The notes under the pieces are model-generated. The model was not told the origin of the DNA, did not search any database, and saw only the letters and a program-made list of their open reading frames with translations. Of a stretch of DNA of 9,002 nt, positions 1 through 6,519 are shown piece after piece. The DNA is from an uncultured Ruminococcus sp. (GTDB lineage Bacteria; Bacillota; Clostridia; Oscillospirales; Ruminococcaceae), in assembly GCA_900545125.1 (NCBI GenBank), contig UQXS01000097.1, positions 1 to 9,002 of the forward strand, in the 5' to 3' direction. Every line of letters starts with the position of its first letter. Within the stretch, counting starts at the first letter, position 1. Position numbers and translations under genes: made by a program.

Positions 1-63
1 GGCATCTTTTTTTGTGCAGTTTGCTTTATCTGCGATAGAATTAATAAGTTCTGCTTTTGTCAT
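1..63 (-). CDS. hup: HU family DNA-binding protein, N-terminal fragment (cut by window edge)
   Basis: Only the first 21 codons are present; the rest lies beyond position 1. The visible residues (MTKAELINSIADKANCTKKD, then A) match the conserved N-terminal helix of HU proteins, which usually start MNK(A/T)ELI..IA.K. HU is a small dimeric nucleoid protein that bends and compacts DNA with little sequence preference. The start is supported by a strong GGAGG ribosome binding site at 71-76, with seven bases between it and the ATG. The gap to the mazG stop codon is only 29 bases with no promoter or terminator visible, so the two are probably cotranscribed. A mazG-hup pair is a common clostridial arrangement. 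The identification rests on 21 residues and on context. Confidence 0.85.
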   Translation of the reverse strand, partial: MTKAELINSIADKANCTKKDA

Positions 64-92
64 TTTAAATTCCTCCAATTTTTTTGCAGCGG

Positions 93-890
93 TCAAAGCT
101 GATTTTTCGCCTTGTCCCAGTAAATGTCAAGCTTTTCGATATCAAGCTTGTTCATGTCGAGTCCTTCCTCGGCAACGAGTTTTTCGGTAACAGTAAACCG
201 TTTGATAAATTTATCTGTTGCGGCTTTCAATGCAAGCTCTGCATCAACGCCAAGATGACGTGCAGCATTTACGCAGGAAAAGAGCAGATCACCCAGTTCT
301 TCTTCGATATTTGCCTTGTCACCGGAAGCAACAGCCATGTCCAGTTCTTTCTTTTCATTGGCGATACAAGCTATTGCATCTTCAGCACATCTGAAATCCA
401 TACCGGCACGCATAGCACGCTTGCCGACTTTCTGCGCTCTCATGAGGGCAGGAAGCGATTTCGCCACGCTGTTGAGAGTATCGGCATAGGTTGTCTGACC
501 CTTTGTTTCCATTTTGATGGCGTCCCAGTTTTTTAACACCTGGTCGGTGTTATCGGCAAGAACGTCACCGAAAACGTGCGGATGACGAACAATCAGCTTT
601 TTGCAGATCCCGTCGCATATATCATCGAAATTAAAGGAATTGTTCTCTTCCTCTATCCTGCAATGGAAAACGACCTGCAAAAGGACATCGCCAAGTTCTT
701 CACGGAGAAGCTCGGTATCTTTCAGATCAATAGCTTCGATAGCTTCGCAGGTTTCTTCGATAAAGTCGCTTCTGATTGATTCGTGAGTCTGCTCACGATC
801 CCAGGGACAACCGCCCTCACTGCGAAGAAGTCCTACGATCTCTGTGAGATCGTCAATGTTGTATTTCGTTTTTTGTTTGTATTCAACCAT
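93..890 (-). CDS. mazG: Nucleoside triphosphate pyrophosphohydrolase MazG
   Basis: The 265-residue product is close to the 263 residues of E. coli MazG. MazG hydrolyses NTPs and dNTPs to the monophosphate and pyrophosphate, and is thought to clear aberrant nucleotides. Two tandem MazG domains are visible. The first has GCPWDREQTH at residues 27-36, metal-binding glutamates in EETCEAIEAI (45-54), and EELGD (64-68) followed by LLQVVFH. The second has EEELGDLLFSCVNAARHLG around 196-214. All expected acidic metal ligands are present, so it should be active. The ATG at 890 is preferred because GGAG lies eight bases upstream and the protein then begins just before the conserved domain. The in-frame start at 986 would add 32 residues of unrelated sequence covering the predicted promoter. 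Upstream is a 134-base gap with a promoter; downstream is hup. Confidence 0.95.
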   Translation of the reverse strand: MVEYKQKTKYNIDDLTEIVGLLRSEGGCPWDREQTHESIRSDFIEETCEAIEAIDLKDTELLREELGDVLLQVVFHCRIEEENNSFNFDDICDGICKKLIVRHPHVFGDVLADNTDQVLKNWDAIKMETKGQTTYADTLNSVAKSLPALMRAQKVGKRAMRAGMDFRCAEDAIACIANEKKELDMAVASGDKANIEEELGDLLFSCVNAARHLGVDAELALKAATDKFIKRFTVTEKLVAEEGLDMNKLDIEKLDIYWDKAKNQL

Positions 891-905
891 AATAAAACTC
901 CAGAC

Positions 906-939
906 AGGCTGAGCACATCGCCGACGTGCCTTGACGCCT
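906..939 (-). promoter_or_regulatory. Structured mRNA leader of mazG
   Basis: The predicted leader can fold into a nested hairpin. The inner stem pairs 913-918 with 924-929 (six pairs including one G-U, five-base loop). The outer stem pairs 906-909 with 936-939 (AGGC with GCCT), separated by an internal loop. It lies between the predicted transcription start and the ribosome binding site. No poly-U tract follows, so it is not a terminator. A role in RNA stability or translation is inference; short pairings like this can arise by chance. Confidence 0.3.
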
Positions 940-944
940 ATATA

Positions 945-973
945 ATAATACATTAAAATAAGTCGGAATGCAA
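945..973 (-). promoter_or_regulatory. Predicted sigma-A promoter of mazG-hup
   Basis: On the minus strand, TTGCAT (968-973) is followed by a 17-base spacer and TATTAT (945-950). The -10 matches five of six consensus bases; the -35 is weak, matching only TTG. A start near 938 would give a leader of about 48 bases before the mazG ATG. No rho-independent terminator is visible between trpS and this site, so read-through from trpS may add to expression. Confidence 0.5.
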
Positions 974-1024
974 GTGATTTTGTCAAATTTGTGGATGTGG
1001 TATAAATTTGTTATACAAAAAGTC

Positions 1025-2023
1025 TCATCCCTTGTCAACAAAGCCGACTTTGCGGTAAACTTTTGAAACGATTCTCTGGGAATATCTCAGAGCCTTTTCA
1101 GCACCCTCGGTATAGCATTTTTTCAGATATTCCTTATCTTTTGAAAGACGTGCAAATTCCGTGCGGACGGGTTCAAGATGATCTGCAACAGCTTCACCTA
1201 CAGCAAGCTTGAAATCGCCGTAGCCTTTTCCGGCAAATTCCGATTCAATAGAGGCGAAATCCTTGCCGGTTACGGTTGAATATATAGTCATCAGATTATT
1301 TATTCCGTCCTTGCCCTCACGGTAGCATACCTGAGTGTCGCTGTCGGTAACGGCACGCCTGAACTTGCGGATAATAGTATCCTTATCGTCCAGAATAAGT
1401 ATTACTGCATTGGGATTCTCGTCAGATTTGGACATCTTTTTTGTCGGATCCTGAAGCGACATTACCTTAGCTCCTACCTCGGGGATGTACGGTTCCGGAA
1501 GCGTAAAGAAGTCGCCGTAACGCTGATTGAAACGCTGAGCAATATTTCTTGCAAGTTCCAGATGTTGTTTCTGATCTACTCCAACGGGAACAAGATCGGC
1601 GTTATAAGCCAGAATATCCGCAGCCATAAGCACGGGATATGTAAAAAGTCCGGAGTTTATATCGTCGGGGTGACGCTGACTTTTATCCTTGAACTGCGTC
1701 ATGCGTGAAAGTTCACCGAACTGTGTATTACAGCCGAGGATCCAGCTTAATTCAGCGTGTGTTTTTACGTGACTCTGGATAAATAGGATCGACTTTTCCG
1801 GATCTATACCGCACGCCATAAGCAGGGCATAGGAGTTCATAGTAGCCTGACGAAGTTTTACCGGATCTTGCCTTACGGTTATGGCGTGCATATCAACGAC
1901 GCAGTAGATGCAGTTATATTCGTCCTGAAGCGGTCCCCAGTTTCTGACAGCTCCAATGTAGTTTCCGAGAGTAAATGTGCCGGTAGGCTGAATACCGCTG
2001 AAAATCAGCTTTTTATTTTCCAT
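1025..2023 (-). CDS. trpS: Tryptophanyl-tRNA synthetase
   Basis: The 332-residue class Ic aminoacyl-tRNA synthetase charges tRNA-Trp with tryptophan using ATP in the cytoplasm. The length is normal for the bacterial enzyme. Visible landmarks are the N-terminal SGIQPTG stretch (9-15), the HIGH-equivalent TLGN (18-21), MAADIL (133-138) whose Asp136 corresponds to the tryptophan-binding aspartate, GVDQKQHLELARNIA (148-162), and the signature KMSKS loop at 196-200. The ATG at 2023 is preceded by AAGGAG at a good distance. It is the last gene of a unit with the 174-residue unknown (36-base gap) and the aminotransferase. I see no T-box leader next to the gene, although clostridial trpS genes often have one; transcription appears to come from the promoter upstream of the aminotransferase. 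Confidence 0.98.
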   Translation of the reverse strand: MENKKLIFSGIQPTGTFTLGNYIGAVRNWGPLQDEYNCIYCVVDMHAITVRQDPVKLRQATMNSYALLMACGIDPEKSILFIQSHVKTHAELSWILGCNTQFGELSRMTQFKDKSQRHPDDINSGLFTYPVLMAADILAYNADLVPVGVDQKQHLELARNIAQRFNQRYGDFFTLPEPYIPEVGAKVMSLQDPTKKMSKSDENPNAVILILDDKDTIIRKFRRAVTDSDTQVCYREGKDGINNLMTIYSTVTGKDFASIESEFAGKGYGDFKLAVGEAVADHLEPVRTEFARLSKDKEYLKKCYTEGAEKALRYSQRIVSKVYRKVGFVDKG

Positions 2024-2059
2024 AGTAAAAAATTCTCCTTAAATTCCGCCAATATCAGA

Positions 2060-2584
2060 TTACTTTATAGGATTCATGCCGGAAGCTGCGGCATCTTTGA
2101 GCTGACAATTTCTGAGCTCGCTGAGAACACGCTGGTAGAGTACATAAATTGTTCGCATTTCGGGTTCTGTTTCAGGAATAAGTCCGGCAGGGAACACTGC
2201 TTTGTAAACTCCGCCCTTTGTCAGGAGGAAAACATTGTTCGCTCTGTTGGTGGGAAGATCGAATTTGGTTGTTTTTTCGCATTTGGGGAGAAGCTGTCCT
2301 GCGTTCACAACGAGCGTATGCGAAGCCTGAACGAGATTTCTGTACTTCTGAGCTGCGCCGGTATACTCGCCGCCATTATTGAAGTAGAGGTTTGCCGCAC
2401 CGTTGATGAAGCATACCATGGTTGTAAGTATCTGCGGTGACATCGGGATGTCTACCACAACGCCGTAGACATCGTTTTTCTTGAGGTTCATGTTAAAAAC
2501 ATCGGATGGGAAGTTGATGGCTTGTCCTCTGGTCATAAGATATTTTTGTGTGACAGAATATCTGCCGGTATTTTTGTTTGGCAT
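2060..2584 (-). CDS. Uncharacterised 174-residue protein
   Basis: I do not recognise the family. The product is soluble-looking, with no signal peptide and no membrane segment. It has a basic, polar N-terminus (MPNKNTGRYSVTQKYL), a mixed alpha/beta-like middle (YGVVVDIPMSPQILTTMVCF, residues 40-59), a NNGGEYTGAAQKYRNLVQ stretch (69-86), and a C-terminal helix-like segment (MRTIYVLYQRVLSELRNC, 143-160). The ATG at 2584 has an AAAGGA site eight bases upstream. Tight spacing (23 bases after the aminotransferase stop region, 36 bases before trpS) makes cotranscription very likely and argues that it is a real expressed gene. The neighbours give no firm function. The NNGGEY and VFPAG stretches might mark a conserved fold, but I cannot name one. 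Confidence 0.8.
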   Translation of the reverse strand: MPNKNTGRYSVTQKYLMTRGQAINFPSDVFNMNLKKNDVYGVVVDIPMSPQILTTMVCFINGAANLYFNNGGEYTGAAQKYRNLVQASHTLVVNAGQLLPKCEKTTKFDLPTNRANNVFLLTKGGVYKAVFPAGLIPETEPEMRTIYVLYQRVLSELRNCQLKDAAASGMNPIK

Positions 2585-2607
2585 AGTAATTATCCTTTCT
2601 GATAGTT

Positions 2608-3801
2608 TTAATCAAGCATTTCTCTTGTCATAGCGGCAAGAATTTCCATTCCCTTTTCGATCTGCGCATTGGTAGGCGTCGAATAATTGAGACGGAATGA
2701 ACTGCATTTGTCATTTTCGTTGATACTGAATGAGTTTCCGGGAACAACGGCGATCTTGTAATCCCTGACAGCTTTTTTGCAGAAAGATTCCATATCGCAG
2801 TTTTCAGGAAGAGTACACCAGATGAAGAGTCCGCCCTCCGGTCTGATGTATGAGATTTTTTTGGAAAATCCGCTGTCGATATATCCGCACATAAGGTCAG
2901 CTTTTTCTTTGTAGATGCTGCGCAGCTTATTGAAATGTTCCTCACGGTTGATGGTGGTCATGAAGCGGTGCGAAACGACCTGTGCCCAGATATTTGAATG
3001 AACATCGGATACCTGCTTGCAGACAACGATTTTCTGTATGATCGGAGCAGGAGCAGATACGAAACCTGTTCTGAAACCGGGTGAGATGAGCTTTGAGAAT
3101 GTGCTGGAGTATATAACACGTCCCTCGGTATCAAGGCTTTTGATAGTCGGAATGTTCTCGCCGGCAAACCGGAGTTCTCCGTAGGGATCGTCCTCAAGGA
3201 TGATAAAGTCATATTTGCAGGCAAGCTCGTAAACAGCTTTTCTCTTTGCCAATGACATGGTACGTCCTGTTGGATTCTGGAAGTTGGGGATAAGATACAG
3301 AACTCTTACATTCCTGTCATTTTTCAGGGTATCTTCAAGTTTTTCAAGATTGATTCCGTCGTCCTCCATTTCGATGCCTTTAAGGTTTACGTTGTAGGAA
3401 CGGAATGCATTAAGTGAGCCGATAAAGCTGGGAGATTCGCAAAGGAGCGTGTCGCCCTCATTAAGAAGAACCTTGCAGGAAAGTTCGTTAGCCTGCTGAC
3501 CTCCGGAAGTTACGATAAGATCGTCAAATTCGGAGTGAAAACATCCCTTTTCCGTCATCCAGCCTTTGAGAAATTCCCTGAGCGGGCCGTAGCCTTCGGT
3601 AATGCTGTATTGCAGAGCAAGTATCGGATCATCCCTGAGCAGTTCAGCGGAGATCTCTGCAATGCGTTCTGTCGGGAAAGCTTCAGGGGCAGGATTTCCG
3701 GCAGCAAAGGAGATTACTTCCGGGTCAACAGTGTATTTAAGTATTTCACGGATAGCAGAAGCCTGTAAATGACTTACTTTATTGGAAAATTTATATTCCA
3801 T
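2608..3801 (-). CDS. PLP-dependent class I aminotransferase (LysN/MocR-domain type)
   Basis: The 397-residue product belongs to the fold-type I aminotransferase family, close to the 2-aminoadipate/aromatic aminotransferases (LysN, KAT II-like) without a GntR DNA-binding domain. It transfers an amino group between an amino acid and a 2-oxoacid using pyridoxal phosphate. Visible residues: AAGNPAPEAFP (33-43), TSGGQQA (98-104) for the phosphate site, NFQNPTG (173-179), ILEDDPYGELR (201-211) holding the aspartate that binds the pyridine nitrogen, STFSK with catalytic Lys237, Arg244 of PGFRTGF, and the carboxylate-binding Arg370 in FRLNYS. The start at 3801 is chosen because GAAAGG lies ten bases upstream; an in-frame ATG at 3819 lacks a ribosome binding site and includes this site in its coding sequence. 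The substrate cannot be read from the sequence. It is the first gene of the unit ending in trpS. Confidence 0.93.
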   Translation of the reverse strand: MEYKFSNKVSHLQASAIREILKYTVDPEVISFAAGNPAPEAFPTERIAEISAELLRDDPILALQYSITEGYGPLREFLKGWMTEKGCFHSEFDDLIVTSGGQQANELSCKVLLNEGDTLLCESPSFIGSLNAFRSYNVNLKGIEMEDDGINLEKLEDTLKNDRNVRVLYLIPNFQNPTGRTMSLAKRKAVYELACKYDFIILEDDPYGELRFAGENIPTIKSLDTEGRVIYSSTFSKLISPGFRTGFVSAPAPIIQKIVVCKQVSDVHSNIWAQVVSHRFMTTINREEHFNKLRSIYKEKADLMCGYIDSGFSKKISYIRPEGGLFIWCTLPENCDMESFCKKAVRDYKIAVVPGNSFSINENDKCSSFRLNYSTPTNAQIEKGMEILAAMTREMLD

Positions 3802-3848
3802 ATAAATACAACCTTTCATAATAATATCTGAAAAAACAGCCTATTACT

Positions 3849-3877
3849 ATTATACCACATATTTCTGAAATCTGCAA
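3849..3877 (-). promoter_or_regulatory. Predicted sigma-A promoter (extended -10) of the aminotransferase-trpS unit
   Basis: Minus-strand TTGCAG (3872-3877), a 17-base spacer, and a perfect TATAAT (3849-3854) preceded by TGG, giving an extended -10. The region upstream of the -35 is AT-rich with a run of A/T. A start near 3842 would leave about 40 bases of leader before the ATG at 3801. Confidence 0.7.
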
Positions 3878-3930
3878 CATATATTTTTATAAAAAAACAC
3901 GGCAACTGTATTTACTTTTTTTGCTGTTAA

Positions 3931-4042
3931 TTAAGGGGACTCTGTCCCCCTTTAACCCCTGCCAAAAGGGAGTACATCCCCTTTGGAAACCCAGTATTAA
4001 TCTTCTCAGATATCCATAAAGGATATCTGAAAAGATTAGTGT
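3931..4042. repeat. Three-hairpin palindromic element, REP/MITE-like
   Basis: Three inverted repeats lie in close succession. Hairpin 1: GGGGAC (3935-3940), loop TCT, GTCCCC (3944-3949). Hairpin 2: CCAAAAGGGA (3962-3971), loop GTACA, TCCCCTTTGG (3977-3986), with one A-C mismatch. Hairpin 3: arms 3996-4015 and 4021-4040 around loop ATAAA, twenty positions with one mismatch and one G-T pair, extendable by two wobbles. The C-rich linker (TTTAACCCCTG) and the AAACCC after hairpin 2 resemble, from memory, intergenic GGGG...CCCC/CCAAAGGG...CCCTTTGG elements scattered in Ruminococcus-like genomes; this resemblance is unverified. Hairpin 3 lacks a strong T-tract on either side, so it is not a good rho-independent terminator. 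It sits between two divergent genes, where no terminator is needed. Only one copy is present in this window. Confidence 0.55.
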
Positions 4043-4199
4043 AGAATGCCAAAACAGAGAATAACACCATTTAACAAGAATTCAAGAAACGCAATCCATT
4101 TATCAAGCACAATAAAAAAGTAAACGCTGCTGCTCTATTATAAAAAATGCTGACCGCAGAAATTATTGTCTCTGATAAGTTGTTGAAAAGGGAGTATAT

Positions 4200-5786
4200 A
4201 TGAAAAAACAAACTTTTATAAAAGGATCGTTGATATTAATGATCTCCGCTGTTGCTGCCAAGATCATGGGAGCGTTCTTCAAGATACCTCTCACAAATAT
4301 TCTCGGCGGTGTAGGAATGAGCTATTTTAGCTGTGCATACAGTCTGTTCATGCCCGTATATGCACTTACGGTAACGGGAGTCTCATCGGCTGTTGCACGT
4401 ATGACCGCACAGAGTATGGCTCTGGGAATGGCAGAAAATGCAAGAAAAGTCCGCCGTATCGCACTTATGGTATTTTCTGCCGCTGGATTGGCAGGAAGTC
4501 TGCTGACCTTTTTTCTTGCACGTCCGTTCAGCGTATATTCCGTAAACAGTCCGCAGGCGACCGCAGCGGTTGCTATGATCTCTCCGGCTGTGTTTTTTGG
4601 CTGTATAACCGCAGTAGAACGTGGATATTACGAGGGAATGAGCAATATGTATCCGACAGCGTTGTCTCAGGTAGCAGAGGGGATAGTCAAAGTAGTGGGC
4701 GGATTGTGGCTCTGCGGATATGTCACTTCCCACAGCGAATCGGTCATGAGATTTTTCCCCGGAATCACTGATGTTCGTGCCATAGCTGCCGCAGCCGGAA
4801 TAATGGGCGTAACTCTTTCTTCTTTTGGAGCAGTTCTGTTTTTTGCAGTGCTGAGACTTTTCAGACATTCTGAGAAAGTGACAGATCATACCGTCATGAG
4901 TGGCAGACGAATTACCCGCGAGCTGATTTCCACTGCACTGCCTATAGGTATAAGTGCTCTTGTAACAAATCTTACAGCGCTTATTGATATGTGGACGGTG
5001 ATTGGTTGTATATCGTATTTTGGTACATCGGCAAGGATTCCGGCAGGAATAGCCGAGGAGGAGATACCGCACTTTATATACGGTTCATTTGCCGGTATAG
5101 CCATAACTATTTTTAATCTTGTACCTTCGGTTACAAATATGCTCGGTAAGGGAGCGTTGACCTGCATCACCGATCACTGGGAGAGCGGCAGCCGTGAGGG
5201 ACTTGAAAAAAGTTCGTCTCAGGCGCTGCTTACATCCGCTGTAATAGCCGTTCCGGCGGCGGCAGGGCTGGCGGTTCTTGCTCCGGAGATAATGAGTTTT
5301 CTTTTTCCTCATCAGTCGGACGAAGTGGCAATCTGCATAAATTCGCTCAGGCTGATGATGCCGGGAATGGTTTTTCTCTGCATATCGTTTCCGCTTTTCA
5401 GTATGCTTCAGGCAATCGGGAAATCAGTGCTTCCTCTGAAAATAATGATTCTCGGAACGGCTGTGAAACTTGTGGGAAATCTTGCACTTATTCCGTTTAT
5501 GGGAGTTGACGGTGCTTCTCTTTCAACTACGATATGTTATGGCGTGATACTCGCTGTTTCTCTTGCAGCCTTTGTGAGGGAATCCGGCGTAATAATCTGT
5601 ATGCCACCGTTTCTGGGGATATTATATGCCGGTCTAATGTGCGGCGGAACGGCATATCTGACGGCTTCTGCGGCGGAGAGACATCGGCTTCACGGCATGA
5701 CGGTGATTCTTTTGTCAATGATTACGGGCGGAGCTGTTTACATATTGACCGCATATGCAGCTTCAAAAAAACAGCCTCATAAATGA
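4200..5786 (+). CDS. spoVB: SpoVB-like multi-span flippase (MOP superfamily, polysaccharide/lipid II transporter type)
   Basis: The 528-residue integral membrane protein has about 14 hydrophobic segments, as expected for the PST/MurJ branch of the MOP exporters. The N-terminus (FIKGSLILMISAVAAKIMGA, from residue 6) and the early FKIPLTNILGGVGMSYFSCAY segment match SpoVB proteins, as does ERGYYEGMSNMYPTALSQ (about 140-157) with the following EGIVKV. B. subtilis SpoVB is needed for spore cortex peptidoglycan and its relatives flip lipid-linked sugars across the cytoplasmic membrane. Whether this protein acts in sporulation or vegetative wall synthesis cannot be decided here. The ATG has GGGAG five bases upstream. 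It is transcribed alone, diverging from the aminotransferase unit and converging with the lipoprotein gene; its UGA stop lies inside a hairpin. A B. subtilis YabM-type assignment is an equally fair name. Confidence 0.88.
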   Translation: MKKQTFIKGSLILMISAVAAKIMGAFFKIPLTNILGGVGMSYFSCAYSLFMPVYALTVTGVSSAVARMTAQSMALGMAENARKVRRIALMVFSAAGLAGSLLTFFLARPFSVYSVNSPQATAAVAMISPAVFFGCITAVERGYYEGMSNMYPTALSQVAEGIVKVVGGLWLCGYVTSHSESVMRFFPGITDVRAIAAAAGIMGVTLSSFGAVLFFAVLRLFRHSEKVTDHTVMSGRRITRELISTALPIGISALVTNLTALIDMWTVIGCISYFGTSARIPAGIAEEEIPHFIYGSFAGIAITIFNLVPSVTNMLGKGALTCITDHWESGSREGLEKSSSQALLTSAVIAVPAAAGLAVLAPEIMSFLFPHQSDEVAICINSLRLMMPGMVFLCISFPLFSMLQAIGKSVLPLKIMILGTAVKLVGNLALIPFMGVDGASLSTTICYGVILAVSLAAFVRESGVIICMPPFLGILYAGLMCGGTAYLTASAAERHRLHGMTVILLSMITGGAVYILTAYAASKKQPHK

Positions 5787-5797
5787 GACTGCTTTTG
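5764..5797. terminator. Bidirectional rho-independent terminator between spoVB and the lipoprotein gene
   Basis: A stem pairs 5767-5779 with 5784-5796 around the loop TAAA (5780-5783), with two mismatches, flanked by an A-run on the left and TTTT on the right. It can therefore work as a stem plus U-tract on either strand. It ends the plus-strand spoVB transcript and lies about ten bases past the minus-strand lipoprotein stop codon. The spoVB stop codon (5784-5786) is in the right arm. The short U-tract on the plus strand makes it weaker in that direction. Confidence 0.65.
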
Positions 5798-5806
5798 AAT
5801 AAGTTT

Positions 5807-6436
5807 TTATTCTTTGATTTTCTGGATATCGTCCGGAGATATTTTGACTTCAATAACAGAACTTTTATCAAGTTCGTCATTTTTTGTAGGATAGAATCCG
5901 ACAGTGAATTCGTTCAGATCTTCGGGTACTTCAAATCCGCAGAGATATCCGGAGAAAGTTCCGTGGGCAGGAACGCTAAAGGGATCCTGAGTTATAGAAA
6001 AACTCTTTATATTATTTTTGGCGTAGAACATGGATACAATATCTGTGGTTTCAATAATGTTTCCATCGTGGAGAAGATAGAAGTTATTGAGCGAGCTGAG
6101 GCTGTAATCCGTATCAGTACTGTTTGTGATTTCGACGTTGAGATAGATATATTTATTTCCGTCCTCAATAACGTCGGTTTCAGAAACAGAGTTCAGTTTG
6201 AATAAGGTATCGTTAGCATCAGCCTCTTCTTCCAGATCAGCGTCTACGTGATTCTCGCCGTTATTCGGATTCAGAGTTTTTGGCTGCGGAGCTTCAGCGG
6301 TTGTATCGTCATAACCTGGATTATTATAATCACCGGAGCCTGAAGATGAATTTCCGGAGTCGTTCTTTTTACAGCCTACAGCCGAAACAGCCATTGCCGC
6401 ACAGCAAAAGAGCACTGAGATTTTTGTGATTTTCAT
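5807..6436 (-). CDS. Predicted lipoprotein with a DUF4352-like C-terminal domain
   Basis: The 209-residue product has a typical lipoprotein signal: MKITK, a hydrophobic stretch (residues 6-20), and a lipobox ending AVGC with the lipidated cysteine at 22. The -3 alanine is less usual than leucine but allowed. Residues 23-75 are a low-complexity, Ser/Gly/Asn/Asp/Glu-rich linker, as in surface-anchored proteins. Residues 77-203 look like a beta-sandwich: YIYLNVEITNSTDTDYSL (97-112) and FSVPAHGTFSGYLCGFEVP (153-171) have the pattern of DUF4352/telokin-like extracellular domains, which are found in many Firmicute lipoproteins and have no firm function. This family match is by eye. The ATG has a GAGG site nine bases upstream. 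The gene has its own promoter downstream of nadC, and a terminator follows it. Confidence 0.85.
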   Translation of the reverse strand: MKITKISVLFCCAAMAVSAVGCKKNDSGNSSSGSGDYNNPGYDDTTAEAPQPKTLNPNNGENHVDADLEEEADANDTLFKLNSVSETDVIEDGNKYIYLNVEITNSTDTDYSLSSLNNFYLLHDGNIIETTDIVSMFYAKNNIKSFSITQDPFSVPAHGTFSGYLCGFEVPEDLNEFTVGFYPTKNDELDKSSVIEVKISPDDIQKIKE

Positions 6437-6482
6437 GTTTTTGCCTCGCTTTTTTATTTATTAATCGGGAATTAGTATTATT

Positions 6483-6511
6483 AGTATATCATAATTTATA
6501 CATTGTGTCAA
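6483..6511 (-). promoter_or_regulatory. Near-consensus sigma-A promoter of the lipoprotein gene
   Basis: Minus-strand perfect TTGACA (6506-6511), a 17-base spacer, and TATACT (6483-6488, five of six) preceded by TGA, which gives an extended -10. It begins eight bases past the nadC stop codon, inside the 83-base gap. A start near 6476 leaves a leader of about 40 bases. No nadC terminator is visible, so nadBC transcripts may also read into this gene. Confidence 0.88.
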
Positions 6512-6519
6512 GGGCAATA

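Larger units (their letters stand above)
3802..4199. other. Divergent intergenic region between the aminotransferase and spoVB
   Basis: This 398-base stretch has three parts. 3802-3900 holds the leader and promoter of the minus-strand unit. 3931-4042 holds three consecutive hairpins, annotated separately. 4043-4199 holds AT-rich sequence leading into spoVB, with a GGGAG ribosome binding site five bases before its ATG. I found no convincing sigma-A promoter for spoVB: TATTAT at 4136-4141 could be a -10 but has no -35 partner at 16-18 bases. No recognisable sporulation-sigma promoter (E, G or K consensus) was seen either. Confidence 0.7.

Noticed and set aside
891..986. 32-residue N-terminal extension of MazG starting at 986
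   Set aside because: It has no ribosome binding site, its residues do not resemble MazG, and it would overlap the predicted promoter. The ATG at 890 has a proper GGAG site.
2024..2059. T-box leader for trpS
   Set aside because: Only 36 bases separate trpS from the upstream gene, far too short for a T-box, and no specifier-stem or T-box sequence was seen in the leader of the unit.
3802..3819. Upstream in-frame start of the aminotransferase (MKGCIY extension)
   Set aside because: No ribosome binding site precedes it, and its own codons contain the GAAAGG site used by the ATG at 3801.
3931..3990. CRISPR array
   Set aside because: There are palindromes but no regularly spaced direct repeats with unique spacers, and no cas genes nearby.
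3996..4040. Hairpin 3 as a rho-independent terminator
   Set aside because: The stem is AU-rich, lacks a following U-tract on either strand, and the flanking genes diverge from it, so nothing needs terminating there.
4046..4123. Possible 25-codon plus-strand peptide in the spoVB upstream region
   Set aside because: It has no ribosome binding site, no recognisable similarity, and begins just after the hairpin element; such short frames are expected by chance.
4383..5072. Long open frame (229 codons) opposite spoVB
   Set aside because: Its translation is rich in Cys, His, Ser and Arg with no domain-like pattern, typical of an antisense shadow of a real membrane-protein gene.
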